This document shows, one piece after another, positions 44,246-53,628 of a DNA stretch of 64,000 bases. Positions within the stretch are counted from its first letter, which is position 1. Each line of letters starts with the position of its first letter. The notes under the pieces are model-generated. The model saw nothing but the letters and a program-made list of their open reading frames with translations. It searched no databases and had not been told where the DNA came from. Origin of the DNA: Sphingobacterium pedocola (GTDB lineage: Bacteria > Bacteroidota > Bacteroidia > Sphingobacteriales > Sphingobacteriaceae); the NCBI RefSeq assembly GCF_015209965.1, contig NZ_MU158690.1:248854-312853 (forward strand), read 5' to 3'. The position numbers and the translations under genes were made by a program.

Positions 44246-44315
44246 GATAATATCGTAGAATAAATGGATAACCACAGCTACGATTAGCGTGCTAAAAGTA
44301 CGTTAATTTGAATTA
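44246..44315 (+). promoter_or_regulatory. Bipartite promoter-like element, copy 2 (before the tandem pectate lyases)
   Basis: Same blocks as at 32642: a 27-nt block at 44246-44272 differing from copy 1 at two positions, 29 nt of unrelated sequence, then GTTAATTTGAATTA at 44302-44315 (one difference). It lies 69 nt before the start of the second lyase. Confidence 0.65.
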
Positions 44316-44384
44316 CAGTTATAAATTAGTGGTAATACAAAAACACAAATAGTAATTTTGATTAATATAGTAAGAGATAGAAAG

Positions 44385-46022
44385 ATGAGGAGGAACATAT
44401 TTCCATTCGTGCTCATGATCTGCGGATTATTCGCACAGCATGAAGCGCAGGCGCAATATCCGAAAATTCCGGCAGATGTAAAGAAAGCATCTGACGAGTT
44501 GATGACAAGGGCCAAACAGCAGTCGGACGAAGCTTGGATAAAGGCTTTACCGGTTATCGAAGAATATGCCAAGCAAGGCAAACCATATATTCCATGGGCG
44601 GGACGACCAACAGATCTTCCGCAGGCAGAGATTGCAGCATTTCCGGGAGCAGAGGGCGGTGGTAAGTTTACATTTGGAGGTCGCGGCGGAAAGGTATATG
44701 TCGTTACGAGCCTAGAAGATAATGGTCCGGGCACCCTGCGTGAAGCCTGTGAAAAAGGTGGTCCGCGGATCATTGTTTTCAATGTGGCCGGAATTATTCG
44801 TCTCAAAACACCGCTAATTATACGTGCACCTTATATTACCATTGCAGGGCAATCCGCTCCCGGTGATGGTGTTTGTGTAGCGGGTGAATCCGTTTGGATT
44901 GATACCCATGATGTGCTGATCCGTCATATGCGGTTCAGAAGAGGCGAAACATTTGTGGGTAGAAGGGATGATGCGATAGGTGGTAATCCAGTTGGAAATA
45001 TCATGATCGATCATGTGTCTGCAAGCTGGGGACTAGACGAAAATATGTCGATGTACCGCCATATGTACAATGATAGTACTGGTAAGCAAGAAGTTAAGTT
45101 GGGTACGGTCAATATCACCATACAAAATTCGATATTTTCGGAGGCTTTAGATACGTATAACCACGCATTTGGAAGTACACTTGGAGGCGAGAATTGCACG
45201 TTCATGCGAAATCTATGGGCGAATAATGCAGCTAGAAACCCCTCCATAGGTTGGAACGGTATATTCAATTTTTCGAATAATGTAATCTACAACTGGGTGC
45301 ACCGTGCGATTGATGGCGGAGATTATACCGCACAATACAATATTATCAACAACTACTTTAAACCCGGACCAGCAACACCGGAAGGAAAGCCAATCAGCTA
45401 TCGTATCCTGAAGCCTGAATCGGGAAGAAGTAAATTACCGTATGTTGTATTTGGCCGTGCTTATGTAAGCGGCAATATAATCGACGGAAACGAAAAAGTA
45501 ACGGCAGACAACTGGAACGGTGGTGTTCAAATTGAAAACAAAGCGGGCAATGAAATGAGCTTTGAGGAAGCGACCCCGTACTTTGCTGCAATGAAGGTAA
45601 GCAAGCCTCTTCCCATGGCCGATATGAAGATTATTCCTACGACAGAAGCTTATACATATGTACTGGAGAATGCGGGCGCAACTTTGCCTAAAAGAGATCC
45701 TGTTGATACACGTATTGTGAAAGAGGTTCGCGAAGGGAAGCCAACACCGTTGAAAAATGTAACACTGCCAGAAAAAGATTTCGAACACAGAAGGTTGCCA
45801 AAAGATTCGTATAAAATCGGGATCATAACGGATATATCGCAAGTGGGTGGTTATCCTGAATATAAGGGGAAAGCGTATAAAGATAGCGACAATGATGGTA
45901 TTCCCGATGATGTGGAAAAACGGATGGGTTTAAATCCAAATGATGCATCGGATTCGGCTAAAATTACCGAATCAGGATATGCAAATATTGAAGTTTATCT
46001 CAATGAATTAGCCGCAAAATAA
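44385..46022 (+). CDS. Pectate lyase (PL1-type)
   Basis: 545 residues from ATG 44385 (MRRNIFPFVLMICGLFAQHE, signal ending AQAQ). A helical N-terminal region (about 22-80) precedes the beta-helix domain starting at AAFPGAEGGGKFTFGGRGGK and continuing NGPGTLREACEKGGPRIIVF, IAGQSAPGDGVCVAGESVWI and IMIDHVSASWGLDENMSMYR. The C-terminus carries an EF/TSP3-like Ca loop (KDSDNDGIPDDVEKRMGLNP). Very similar to the next gene, so a tandem duplicate. Periplasmic or surface galacturonan cleavage. Confidence 0.88.
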   Translation: MRRNIFPFVLMICGLFAQHEAQAQYPKIPADVKKASDELMTRAKQQSDEAWIKALPVIEEYAKQGKPYIPWAGRPTDLPQAEIAAFPGAEGGGKFTFGGRGGKVYVVTSLEDNGPGTLREACEKGGPRIIVFNVAGIIRLKTPLIIRAPYITIAGQSAPGDGVCVAGESVWIDTHDVLIRHMRFRRGETFVGRRDDAIGGNPVGNIMIDHVSASWGLDENMSMYRHMYNDSTGKQEVKLGTVNITIQNSIFSEALDTYNHAFGSTLGGENCTFMRNLWANNAARNPSIGWNGIFNFSNNVIYNWVHRAIDGGDYTAQYNIINNYFKPGPATPEGKPISYRILKPESGRSKLPYVVFGRAYVSGNIIDGNEKVTADNWNGGVQIENKAGNEMSFEEATPYFAAMKVSKPLPMADMKIIPTTEAYTYVLENAGATLPKRDPVDTRIVKEVREGKPTPLKNVTLPEKDFEHRRLPKDSYKIGIITDISQVGGYPEYKGKAYKDSDNDGIPDDVEKRMGLNPNDASDSAKITESGYANIEVYLNELAAK

Positions 46023-46031
46023 GAGGTAAAT

Positions 46032-47651
46032 ATGTTGTATATGCAAAAAGTTGTTTTCATTTTATTTGCGCTTGCGAGCCCTGTTTTGTTACATGCACAG
46101 TATCCTGTTATTCCAGCGTCATTGGAAGAGGCCGCTAGCCTGCAGCAAGAGTTGGAACAAAAGCGACTTGATGAAGTATGGGCAAAGGCGCGTTTGGTGA
46201 TGGAACGTGAGGGAAAACCTTATATTCCTTGGGCAGCTAAACCTGCCGATTTGCCTCAAGCAACTATTCCTGCCTTTCCTGGAGCGGAAGGTGGAGGTGC
46301 ATATACGGCTGGAGGCCGCGGTGGAAAGGTCTATGTCGTGACCAGTTTGGCAGACAGTGGCCCCGGTACATTGCGTGAGGCTTGTGAAGCCGGAGGTGCC
46401 CGGATCGTAGTTTTTAATGTCGCAGGTATTATCCGATTGGAAAAGCCCATCGTTGTACAAGCACCTTACATTACAATTGCGGGACAAACAGCACCCGGCG
46501 ATGGCGTATGTATCGCGGGCGAATCCTTTCTGATCGATACGCACGACGTGATCCTAAGGTATTTACGTTTTCGTAGAGGTGAAACGGATGTCACCCGGCG
46601 AGATGATGCCGTGGGCGGCAATGCCGTTGGTAATATTATGATCGATCATATTTCGGCAAGTTGGGGTCTGGATGAAAACATGTCCGTCTATCGACATGTA
46701 TACGACAGATCGGGGCAAAACTTAAAGTTACCTACCGTTAATATCACCATTCAAAACTCTATTTTTTCGGAGTGTCTGGATACGTATAACCATTCGTTTG
46801 GGAGTACAATCGGTGGGTTAAACAGTACGTTTATGCGTAATTTGTGGGCATCCAATATCAGTCGTAATCCTTCAATAGGGATGTATGGCGATTTTGGATT
46901 TGTGAACAATGTAATCTGGAATTGGTGGAACAGGAGTATTGACGGCGGAGATCATAAATCTGCGTACAATATTGTCAATAATTACTTTAAACCGGGGCCG
47001 ATTACGCCCCGCGATAAACCTATTGGCTACCGCATCCTTAAGCCCGAATCGGGCCGCGACAAGGCCAACGCGGATGTTTTTGGAAAAGCATACGTGGCGG
47101 GTAATATCGTAGAGGGACATCCGCGTGTCAGCAAAAATAACTGGGATGGGGGCGTGCAGCCGGAAACCTCGGGTGATGAGGCGGCTTTGCTGAGGGAAAT
47201 CAAAGTTGATAAGCCGTTTGCGCTATCAAACTTCGGGAAAATATTATCTGCTCAAAAGACCTATAACTACGTGTTGCAAAATGTGGGGGCAACCTTGCCC
47301 CGTCGCGATGCGGTCGATGAACGGATTGTGAAGCAGGTGCGTACCGGAGAGGTTTTTTACACGGAGCCAAAGGAACCTGTTGAGCCCTCTCCTTATGTCA
47401 AGCGCCGTTTGCCTATGGACTCCTACAAGTTAGGTATTATCACGGACGTCAATCAGGTGGGTGGTTATCCGGTCTATCAAGGACAGCCTTATAAAGATTC
47501 AGATAATGATGGTATGCCAGACGACTACGAAAGCAAGCATGGATTAGATCCGAACGATCCAAGTGATGCCACTGCAATCGCAAAGTCAGGCTACTCAAAT
47601 ATAGAAGAGTTTCTTAACGGGGTGGTTCCTGTTAAGACGGTTAGACCCTAA
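46032..47651 (+). CDS. Pectate lyase (PL1-type), tandem paralogue
   Basis: 539 residues from ATG 46032, with ATG 46041 as an equally possible start of the signal peptide (VVFILFALASPVLLHAQ). It follows the 44385 domain plan step by step: PAFPGAEGGGAYTAGGRGGK, SGPGTLREACEAGGARIVVF, IAGQTAPGDGVCIAGESFLI, IMIDHISASWGLDENMSVYR, and the C-terminal Ca loop KDSDNDGMPDDYESKHGLDP. The 9-nt gap behind 44385 implies one transcript. Retention of both copies suggests different preferences (methylation or chain length), which sequence alone cannot settle. Confidence 0.88.
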   Translation: MLYMQKVVFILFALASPVLLHAQYPVIPASLEEAASLQQELEQKRLDEVWAKARLVMEREGKPYIPWAAKPADLPQATIPAFPGAEGGGAYTAGGRGGKVYVVTSLADSGPGTLREACEAGGARIVVFNVAGIIRLEKPIVVQAPYITIAGQTAPGDGVCIAGESFLIDTHDVILRYLRFRRGETDVTRRDDAVGGNAVGNIMIDHISASWGLDENMSVYRHVYDRSGQNLKLPTVNITIQNSIFSECLDTYNHSFGSTIGGLNSTFMRNLWASNISRNPSIGMYGDFGFVNNVIWNWWNRSIDGGDHKSAYNIVNNYFKPGPITPRDKPIGYRILKPESGRDKANADVFGKAYVAGNIVEGHPRVSKNNWDGGVQPETSGDEAALLREIKVDKPFALSNFGKILSAQKTYNYVLQNVGATLPRRDAVDERIVKQVRTGEVFYTEPKEPVEPSPYVKRRLPMDSYKLGIITDVNQVGGYPVYQGQPYKDSDNDGMPDDYESKHGLDPNDPSDATAIAKSGYSNIEEFLNGVVPVKTVRP

Positions 47652-47704
47652 TGCACGTGTGTCTCCCATACGGTTAGGGTTGGTTATGGTTGGTTTATTT
47701 CGAA

Positions 47705-47732
47705 AAGGTCGCAGATGTGCGGCCTTTTTTTT
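47705..47732 (+). terminator. Intrinsic terminator behind the tandem lyases
   Basis: AAAGGTCGCA pairs with TGCGGCCTTT around a short GATG loop (one G-T-type mismatch) and is followed by a run of T to about 47732. It ends the tandem lyase transcript. The rest of 47652-47937 holds no gene. Confidence 0.7.
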
Positions 47733-47937
47733 AAAAAGTTTTTGGGGGTTGCTCGAAGGGCATGTAAAGGGGAGATTGAGGGAAAAGCCCTTGGTAAAAT
47801 ACTACAATAGCTAGAGAAAATGCTATAACTACTTTTGCGCGATTTAAGTTATGTTTGTAGTTGAGGGATAAGCTATTAGCGAGATGTCTTGTGCAAAAAC
47901 AAACACCTTATTTTATTTTTGCTAAGGGCTTGGTTAT

Positions 47938-50900
47938 GTGAAGCTTGAAATCAAATTAACAAGAGCGATTACATTGAAGAATTATTATACATATTTACCG
48001 TTTTTACGCCTAAAACATGGTGCTTTAGGCGTACTGTTGTGCGCTGTTGCGGTTGTAGGATTTGCGCAAGAGAAGAAAGGCCCGATCTCGCTTTCGGCAA
48101 CGGGTACGTTGCAGTATGTCGTAGATTCTTTAGGGAATCAAGTCCCTGATTTTTCCTATGCCGGTTACCAAAGCGGCAATGACGCCATACCAGAAATACC
48201 CGTGAAAATTGTTGTTCCGCGGAAGAGTGGCGATGCAACTACACGGATACAAGCGGCTATTGACTACGTTTCGGGCCTGCCGTTAGACAAGAATGGATTT
48301 CGCGGGGGCGTTTTGTTAGAGGCAGGTGAATACGAGGTGGCTGGATCGCTTAAATTGCACAGTTCAGGCGTCGTTTTGCGGGGCGCAGGCTTTGATAACG
48401 AGGGGACAGTGCTGTTGGGTACGGGTGAGAATCGGGAAACCTTAATCCGCATTGTTGGTAAAGAAGATCAGCAGACCCAGGTAAAGGCGAATGTAACGTC
48501 TGCTTACGTGCCGGTTAATGCCCGGAAGATGACTGTTGACCAGCCTTCGCAATTTAACGTGGGTGATCAGGTAATGATCAAGAGGCCATTTACACAAGAA
48601 TGGATTAATATACTGGGTACAGATCACTTCGGGGGTGGGATTACCTCCTTAGGATGGAAACCGGGGCGACTTGAGCTGTCATGGGATAGAAATGTGGTAT
48701 CCGTAGACGGGAACACCATTGAATTAGATGTTCCGATTACCACGGCATTGGATCAGCAGTATGGCGGTGCTACAATTGAAAAGTACACCTGGCCTGGGCG
48801 AATCGAAAATGTGGGCGTAGAAAATATGATGTTATTGTCGGCTTACGACACTACTAATCCAAAGGATGAAGATCACCGTTGGATGGGCATAACGATCGAG
48901 AATGCTGCCAACAGTTGGGTGCGCCGGATGCAGTTTAAGCATTTTGCCGGCTCTGCAGTGTATGTATTGGCTACAGCCAAGCAGGTTACTGTAGAGGATT
49001 GTATTTCGGTAGAGCCTGTTTCCGAAATCGGTGGACAAAGACGCTATACCTTCTACACAAAAGGTCAACAATGTTTATTTCAGCGTTTGTATTCCGAAAA
49101 AGGTTATCACGACTTTGCGGTAGGTTACCTAGCGGCAGGACCTAACGCCTTTGTGCAATGTCAGGCTGTTGAGCCCTACAGTTTCAGCGGTGCGATAGAC
49201 AGCTGGGCTTCGGGAATTTTATTTGATGTGATCGATATCGATGCGCAAGCATTAAGCTATAAAAATAGAGGGCAGGACGGGCAAGGTGCGGGCTGGACAG
49301 CGGCTAATTCCGTGTTCTGGCAGATCTCCGCAGCTCTGGTGGAAAATTATCAGCCACCAACCGCCCAAAACTGGGCGTTTGGTGTATGGGCGCAGTTTCA
49401 GGGAAATGGCCATTGGGAACAGTCTAACGAATTCGTCAAGCCTAGAAGCTTGTACTATGCACAGCTCAAAGATAGAATCGGTGGCATGGCTGTTGAGCGA
49501 ACAGTCCTTTTGCCTATCTTGACAGAAGCGTCCAGTAGACCTCCCGTTAGTGTTGCGATGAAGCTAAGTAAGCAAGCGTATAATCTCAATCCACAATTGA
49601 TTGATTTTATTCGTGAAGCCAAAACCCGTCAATCTTTGCAAATTTCTACATCGGGCCTGCGCACGATAGATCAGGTGGGTTATAAAGAGCCTGTTAAGCA
49701 TACAGCGCAGGGATCCATGACCGTAGCGAATGGTTGGTTGCAGCGTAATCAACAGGTACTGGTCGGTAAAAAGACAGATATTCAATGGTGGAGCAGTACG
49801 GCCAAGCCACACAGTATAGAAAAAGCAAAGCCGCATATCACCCGCTTTGTACCTGGTGAAATGGGCCTTGGCCTTACCGACGATCTGGAAGAAGTGGCAG
49901 CGACAATGAAAGCCAATCACGTACTCAGTATAGACCACAATTACGGTCTGTGGTACGACCGTCGTAGAGATGATCACGAACGCGTTCGTCGGATAAATGG
50001 CGAAGTATGGCCTCCATTTTATGAACTCCCTTTTGCACGTACCGGAACGGGATTAGCATATGACGGCCTGTCCAAATACGATTTGACCAAATACAATAAA
50101 TTCTACTGGAATCGTCTAAAGGAATTTGCTGATCTGGCGGACCAAAATGGACTCATATTGCTTCATCAAAATTATTTTCAACATAATATTTTGGAGGCCG
50201 GCGCACATTATACCGACTTTCCTTGGCGTACGGCTAATAACGTCAATGAGGTGGGCTTTCCGGAACCGGTTCCCTATGCAGGCGATAAGCGGATCTTTAT
50301 GGCCGAACAGTTTTATGATGTGAACCATCCGGCACGTCGGGCATTGCACCGTGCTTATATTCGCCAATGTCTAGACAATTTTAGCGACAACGCGAGTGTG
50401 ATACAGTTGATCAGCGCAGAATATACCGGTCCGCTTCATTTTACACAATTTTGGATTGATGTGATCGCCGAGTGGAAAGCAGAAACGGGCAAAAGCTCCA
50501 TCATTGCACTCAGCACGCCAAAGGATGTGCAGGATGCGATATTGGCCGACCCGAAACGTGCTGCTGCCGTTGATGTGATCGATATTCGCTATTGGCACTA
50601 TCAGGAAGATGGTTCGACGCACGCCCCAGAAGGCGGCAAGAACCTTGCGCCGAGGCAGCATGGTTTTGGGAAGAAGACTTCTGCAAAACAGGTGTATCGG
50701 GCGGTATCTGAGTACCGCAAGGCGTATCCGGATAAAGCGGTGACCTACCACGGTCCCAACTATCCAGAGATGGCGTGGGCCATTTTTATGGCAGGCGGAT
50801 CGATGGCCAATCTACCCCTAGTCGGCGACGGTGAATTTTATCGGGCAGCGGCGACGATGAAAGCGGAGTCCGTCCAAGATCATTGGATTTTGAAAGGAAA

Positions 50901-51099
50901 GGATGGCGGTATCGTCTTTCAACCCAAAGTGCACCAATTGAAGACGCTCTTTCCCGAGTTGAAAGGGGTGTACGCCGTACATTATGTGGATCCTAAAACG
51001 GGAAAACTATTGGGGTCGGAGCGGATTAATGTGGACAAACAACCGTTATCCAAAAAATTTAACACATCGGATTTGGTCATTTGGATCAGTAAAAAATAA
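47938..51099 (+). CDS. Two-domain pectin-locus protein: beta-helix (DUF4955-like) plus DUF6298-like barrel
   Basis: 1053 residues. GTG 47938 is the first start in frame; the signal segment is LGVLLCAVAVVGFAQ (about 36-50). The first half (about 75-480) is a pectate-lyase-superfamily beta-helix (DATTRIQAAIDYVSGLPLDK, VVLRGAGFDNEGTVLLGTGE, WVRRMQFKHFAGSAVYVLAT). The second (about 640-1000) resembles a TIM-barrel DUF6298 domain (LTDDLEEVAATMKANHVLSI, NRLKEFADLADQNGLILLHQ, VIQLISAEYTGPLHFTQFWI, VTYHGPNYPEMAWAIFMAGG). Candidate catalytic acids such as E in LISAEYTGP are visible. Probably a bifunctional glycosidase/lyase or depolymerase of rhamnogalacturonan; the activity is not known to me. Confidence 0.6.
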   Translation: MKLEIKLTRAITLKNYYTYLPFLRLKHGALGVLLCAVAVVGFAQEKKGPISLSATGTLQYVVDSLGNQVPDFSYAGYQSGNDAIPEIPVKIVVPRKSGDATTRIQAAIDYVSGLPLDKNGFRGGVLLEAGEYEVAGSLKLHSSGVVLRGAGFDNEGTVLLGTGENRETLIRIVGKEDQQTQVKANVTSAYVPVNARKMTVDQPSQFNVGDQVMIKRPFTQEWINILGTDHFGGGITSLGWKPGRLELSWDRNVVSVDGNTIELDVPITTALDQQYGGATIEKYTWPGRIENVGVENMMLLSAYDTTNPKDEDHRWMGITIENAANSWVRRMQFKHFAGSAVYVLATAKQVTVEDCISVEPVSEIGGQRRYTFYTKGQQCLFQRLYSEKGYHDFAVGYLAAGPNAFVQCQAVEPYSFSGAIDSWASGILFDVIDIDAQALSYKNRGQDGQGAGWTAANSVFWQISAALVENYQPPTAQNWAFGVWAQFQGNGHWEQSNEFVKPRSLYYAQLKDRIGGMAVERTVLLPILTEASSRPPVSVAMKLSKQAYNLNPQLIDFIREAKTRQSLQISTSGLRTIDQVGYKEPVKHTAQGSMTVANGWLQRNQQVLVGKKTDIQWWSSTAKPHSIEKAKPHITRFVPGEMGLGLTDDLEEVAATMKANHVLSIDHNYGLWYDRRRDDHERVRRINGEVWPPFYELPFARTGTGLAYDGLSKYDLTKYNKFYWNRLKEFADLADQNGLILLHQNYFQHNILEAGAHYTDFPWRTANNVNEVGFPEPVPYAGDKRIFMAEQFYDVNHPARRALHRAYIRQCLDNFSDNASVIQLISAEYTGPLHFTQFWIDVIAEWKAETGKSSIIALSTPKDVQDAILADPKRAAAVDVIDIRYWHYQEDGSTHAPEGGKNLAPRQHGFGKKTSAKQVYRAVSEYRKAYPDKAVTYHGPNYPEMAWAIFMAGGSMANLPLVGDGEFYRAAATMKAESVQDHWILKGKDGGIVFQPKVHQLKTLFPELKGVYAVHYVDPKTGKLLGSERINVDKQPLSKKFNTSDLVIWISKK

Positions 51100-51144
51100 A
51101 ATAACGTGAAGAAGTGGTTTAAAAGTCTCAAACATCTAAAAAAA

Positions 51145-51210
51145 CACGTCATCGCGAGGAAGAATGACGTGGCGATCTTCGTTCCTTCGGTTCGATGGCG
51201 CCGATGTTTA
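51145..51210. repeat. REP/BIME-like palindromic repeat
   Basis: CACGTCAT (51145-51152) and ATGACGTG (51164-51171) flank a CGCGAGGAAGA loop, and CGATCTTCGTTCCTTCGG follows. The CGTCATCGCGAGGA string resembles the dispersed GTCATTGCGAGGA repeats of many bacteria. It lies in the 143-nt gap between two enzyme genes. Confidence 0.55.
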
Positions 51211-51242
51211 CTTTCTATTGTGAACCATTAAAAACAAACTAA

Positions 51243-52655
51243 ATGTATATGAAAGCTATTCGACATAAATTACTCCCTTTTCTATTGGCAGGCGCATTGT
51301 TCTCTTGCGAGTCGGAACAAGAATCAACGGGAATATCAACTTTGAAGGTTTCTGAAAACGGACGTTACCTGACTTCTGCAGACGGCAAACCCTTCTTCTG
51401 GTTGGGCGATACCGGCTGGTTGTTGTTTGGTAAGCTGAACCGTGAGGAAGCAGAGTCGTACCTAGAAGACAGAAAGCAAAAGGGATTTAATGTGATTCAA
51501 GCCATGGTATTACATACCGTGCCTGCTGTCAATGTATATGGTGATTCGGCAATGATCAATGGCGACATCGCCCGTCCGCTGGTTACGGAAGGTAATAACC
51601 CGGATAATGCAGACGAATACGACTATTGGGATCATGTCGATTTTATGATCGATAAAGCGGCTGAAAAGGGAATTTATATGGCATTGGTGCCGGTCTGGGG
51701 CTCGCCCGTAAAGGATGGAAAGGTCTCTCCGGAACAGGCAAAGGTGTATGCTGCTTTTCTTGCGGAACGTTGGAAGGATAAGCAAAATATTGTATGGTTG
51801 AACGGCGGCGACATCAAAGCGACGGATTCACTCGAGGTATGGAAGGAGATTGGTAAGACGATCAACGCGATTGATACCAATAATTTGATCACGTACCACC
51901 CGCGTGGACGCACAGCCTCTTCAGACTGGTTTCACAACGAGCCTTGGTTAGATTTTAACATGGTACAGTCGGGTCACAGAAGGTACGACCAAGATACGTC
52001 TGCAAACGAACAGAAGCACTACGGCGAAGACAACTGGAAGTTCATGGAAGTGGATTGGAACTTAAAACCGATCAAACCGACGATTGATGGCGAACCATCG
52101 TACGAAGGCATACCACATGGTTTGCATGATATCGAACAGCCGCGCTGGAATGACGCAGATGTACGCCGATACGGCTATTGGTCGGTGTTTGCCGGGGCAT
52201 TTGGTTATACCTACGGTCAAAACTCCGTGATGCAAATGCATTCCAAAACAGATACCACGACTGCTTACGGTTCGACGGAATTATGGTCGGAGGCCTTACA
52301 TGCACCTGGAGCAGGGCAAATGAAGTACCTCAAAGAGCTTTTGCTTTCCCAAGACGATTATTTCAATCGTATACCGGATCAGTCTATCGTAGCGGAAAAC
52401 GGTGAAAAGTATGATCGCTTATTGGCTACCCGTACAGATTCCTATGCCTTTATTTACAACTACAATGGTCGGGAGATGAAGATAAATATGGGTAAGATAA
52501 AGGGCGATAACGTTAAGGCATCCTGGTTTAACCCACGTAATGGGGAGAAAACGGCCATTGGCGACGTCGAAAATAAAGGTGTTCAGGTTTTTCAGCCTGA
52601 AGGCGGTAAGAAGGACGGCAATGACTGGGTGTTGGTTTTAGAAAGTAAAAATTAA
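51243..52655 (+). CDS. GH140-type apiosidase-like lipoprotein (DUF4038)
   Basis: 470 residues; lipobox LFSC with Cys22 (ATG 51249 is an alternative start). The DUF4038 TIM barrel runs about 38-370 (RYLTSADGKPFFWLGDTGWL, QKGFNVIQAMVLHTVPAVNV, IVWLNGGDIKATDSLEVW, PTIDGEPSYEGIPHG). D190 (in NGGD) and E284 (in DGEP) occupy the acid/base and nucleophile places of characterised GH140 apiosidase. A C-terminal collagen-binding-like beta domain follows (YAFIYNYNGREMKINMGKIK). GH140 releases the apiose-linked side chains of rhamnogalacturonan II, which makes this gene a key pointer to RG-II-like pectin as substrate. Confidence 0.82.
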   Translation: MYMKAIRHKLLPFLLAGALFSCESEQESTGISTLKVSENGRYLTSADGKPFFWLGDTGWLLFGKLNREEAESYLEDRKQKGFNVIQAMVLHTVPAVNVYGDSAMINGDIARPLVTEGNNPDNADEYDYWDHVDFMIDKAAEKGIYMALVPVWGSPVKDGKVSPEQAKVYAAFLAERWKDKQNIVWLNGGDIKATDSLEVWKEIGKTINAIDTNNLITYHPRGRTASSDWFHNEPWLDFNMVQSGHRRYDQDTSANEQKHYGEDNWKFMEVDWNLKPIKPTIDGEPSYEGIPHGLHDIEQPRWNDADVRRYGYWSVFAGAFGYTYGQNSVMQMHSKTDTTTAYGSTELWSEALHAPGAGQMKYLKELLLSQDDYFNRIPDQSIVAENGEKYDRLLATRTDSYAFIYNYNGREMKINMGKIKGDNVKASWFNPRNGEKTAIGDVENKGVQVFQPEGGKKDGNDWVLVLESKN

Positions 52656-52669
52656 ATAAGAGGATTTAG

Positions 52670-53581
52670 ATGGGTTTGATCCGCAACATTCTTTTTTCTG
52701 GTGTAATCATCCTTTTGGTGTCTTGCCAAAAGGATGTGTACATGTTTACATCTTTTCATGAACCAGCCGATGAGGGCTTACGGTATTTGTACAGCACGGA
52801 TGGCTACAAGTGGAATGCGATCGACGGCATTTATTTGAAACCTGAACTGGGTTCTCAAAAAATAATGCGCGATCCGTCAATGGTGCGCGACGAGAACGGG
52901 ATATACCATCTGGTATGGACAATCGCCTGGAAAGGCGATAAGGGAATCGGGTATGCGCAGTCCAAAGATTTGATCAACTGGGAGAAGCAAAAAATCATAC
53001 CCGTCATGGAACATGAACCAAGCACGGTGAATGTCTGGGCGCCAGAACTGTTTTACGATGAGGACGTGGATCGGTTCATTATCATCTGGGCTTCTACCAT
53101 TCCCGGCCGGTTTCCACGTGGAATAGAACCGGAGGATAACAATCAGCGTATGTACTACACGACGACGACGGACTTTGAAACGTTTTCGCCCACGAAGTTA
53201 TTTGCTGATCCGGGCTTCAGCATTATTGATGCAGTCATTGTGAAAAAGGACAAGGATGATTATGTACTGGTATTGAAAGATAATACGCGCCCCAACCGAA
53301 ATCTAAAAGTTGCTTTTGCAGATAATCCACTGGGGCCGTATACCGATGTTTCTGAACCATATTCGGATTACCTGACGGAAGGCCCTTCTGTGATCAAGAT
53401 CAAGGACGAGTGGTTGATTTATTTTGACTCTTATGGGAGTAAGAGCTACGAAGCCGTCGCCACCAAAGATTTTAAAACTTTTGAAAAGGCAAATGACAGA
53501 ATTTCTGTTCCTGAAGGGCACAAGCACGGTACGATATTCAAAGCGTCTCGGAAGGATTTGAAGAGGTTATTAAGTAGATAA
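52670..53581 (+). CDS. GH43-like lipoprotein (arabinosidase/galactosidase type)
   Basis: 303 residues; lipobox LVSC with Cys19. A five-bladed propeller pattern with the GH43 acidic triad at fitting positions: D68 (MRDPSM), D187 (SIIDAV) and E237 (TEGPSV), plus NVWAPELFYD (E126). GH43 enzymes remove arabinofuranose, xylose or galactose units; arabinan or galactan side chains of pectin are the likely targets. Lies 14 nt behind the GH140 gene. Confidence 0.8.
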   Translation: MGLIRNILFSGVIILLVSCQKDVYMFTSFHEPADEGLRYLYSTDGYKWNAIDGIYLKPELGSQKIMRDPSMVRDENGIYHLVWTIAWKGDKGIGYAQSKDLINWEKQKIIPVMEHEPSTVNVWAPELFYDEDVDRFIIIWASTIPGRFPRGIEPEDNNQRMYYTTTTDFETFSPTKLFADPGFSIIDAVIVKKDKDDYVLVLKDNTRPNRNLKVAFADNPLGPYTDVSEPYSDYLTEGPSVIKIKDEWLIYFDSYGSKSYEAVATKDFKTFEKANDRISVPEGHKHGTIFKASRKDLKRLLSR

Positions 53582-53628
53582 AGAAGCTGATTTGCATATC
53601 TGCGAATCCGCAAATAAGAAATAAAAGA

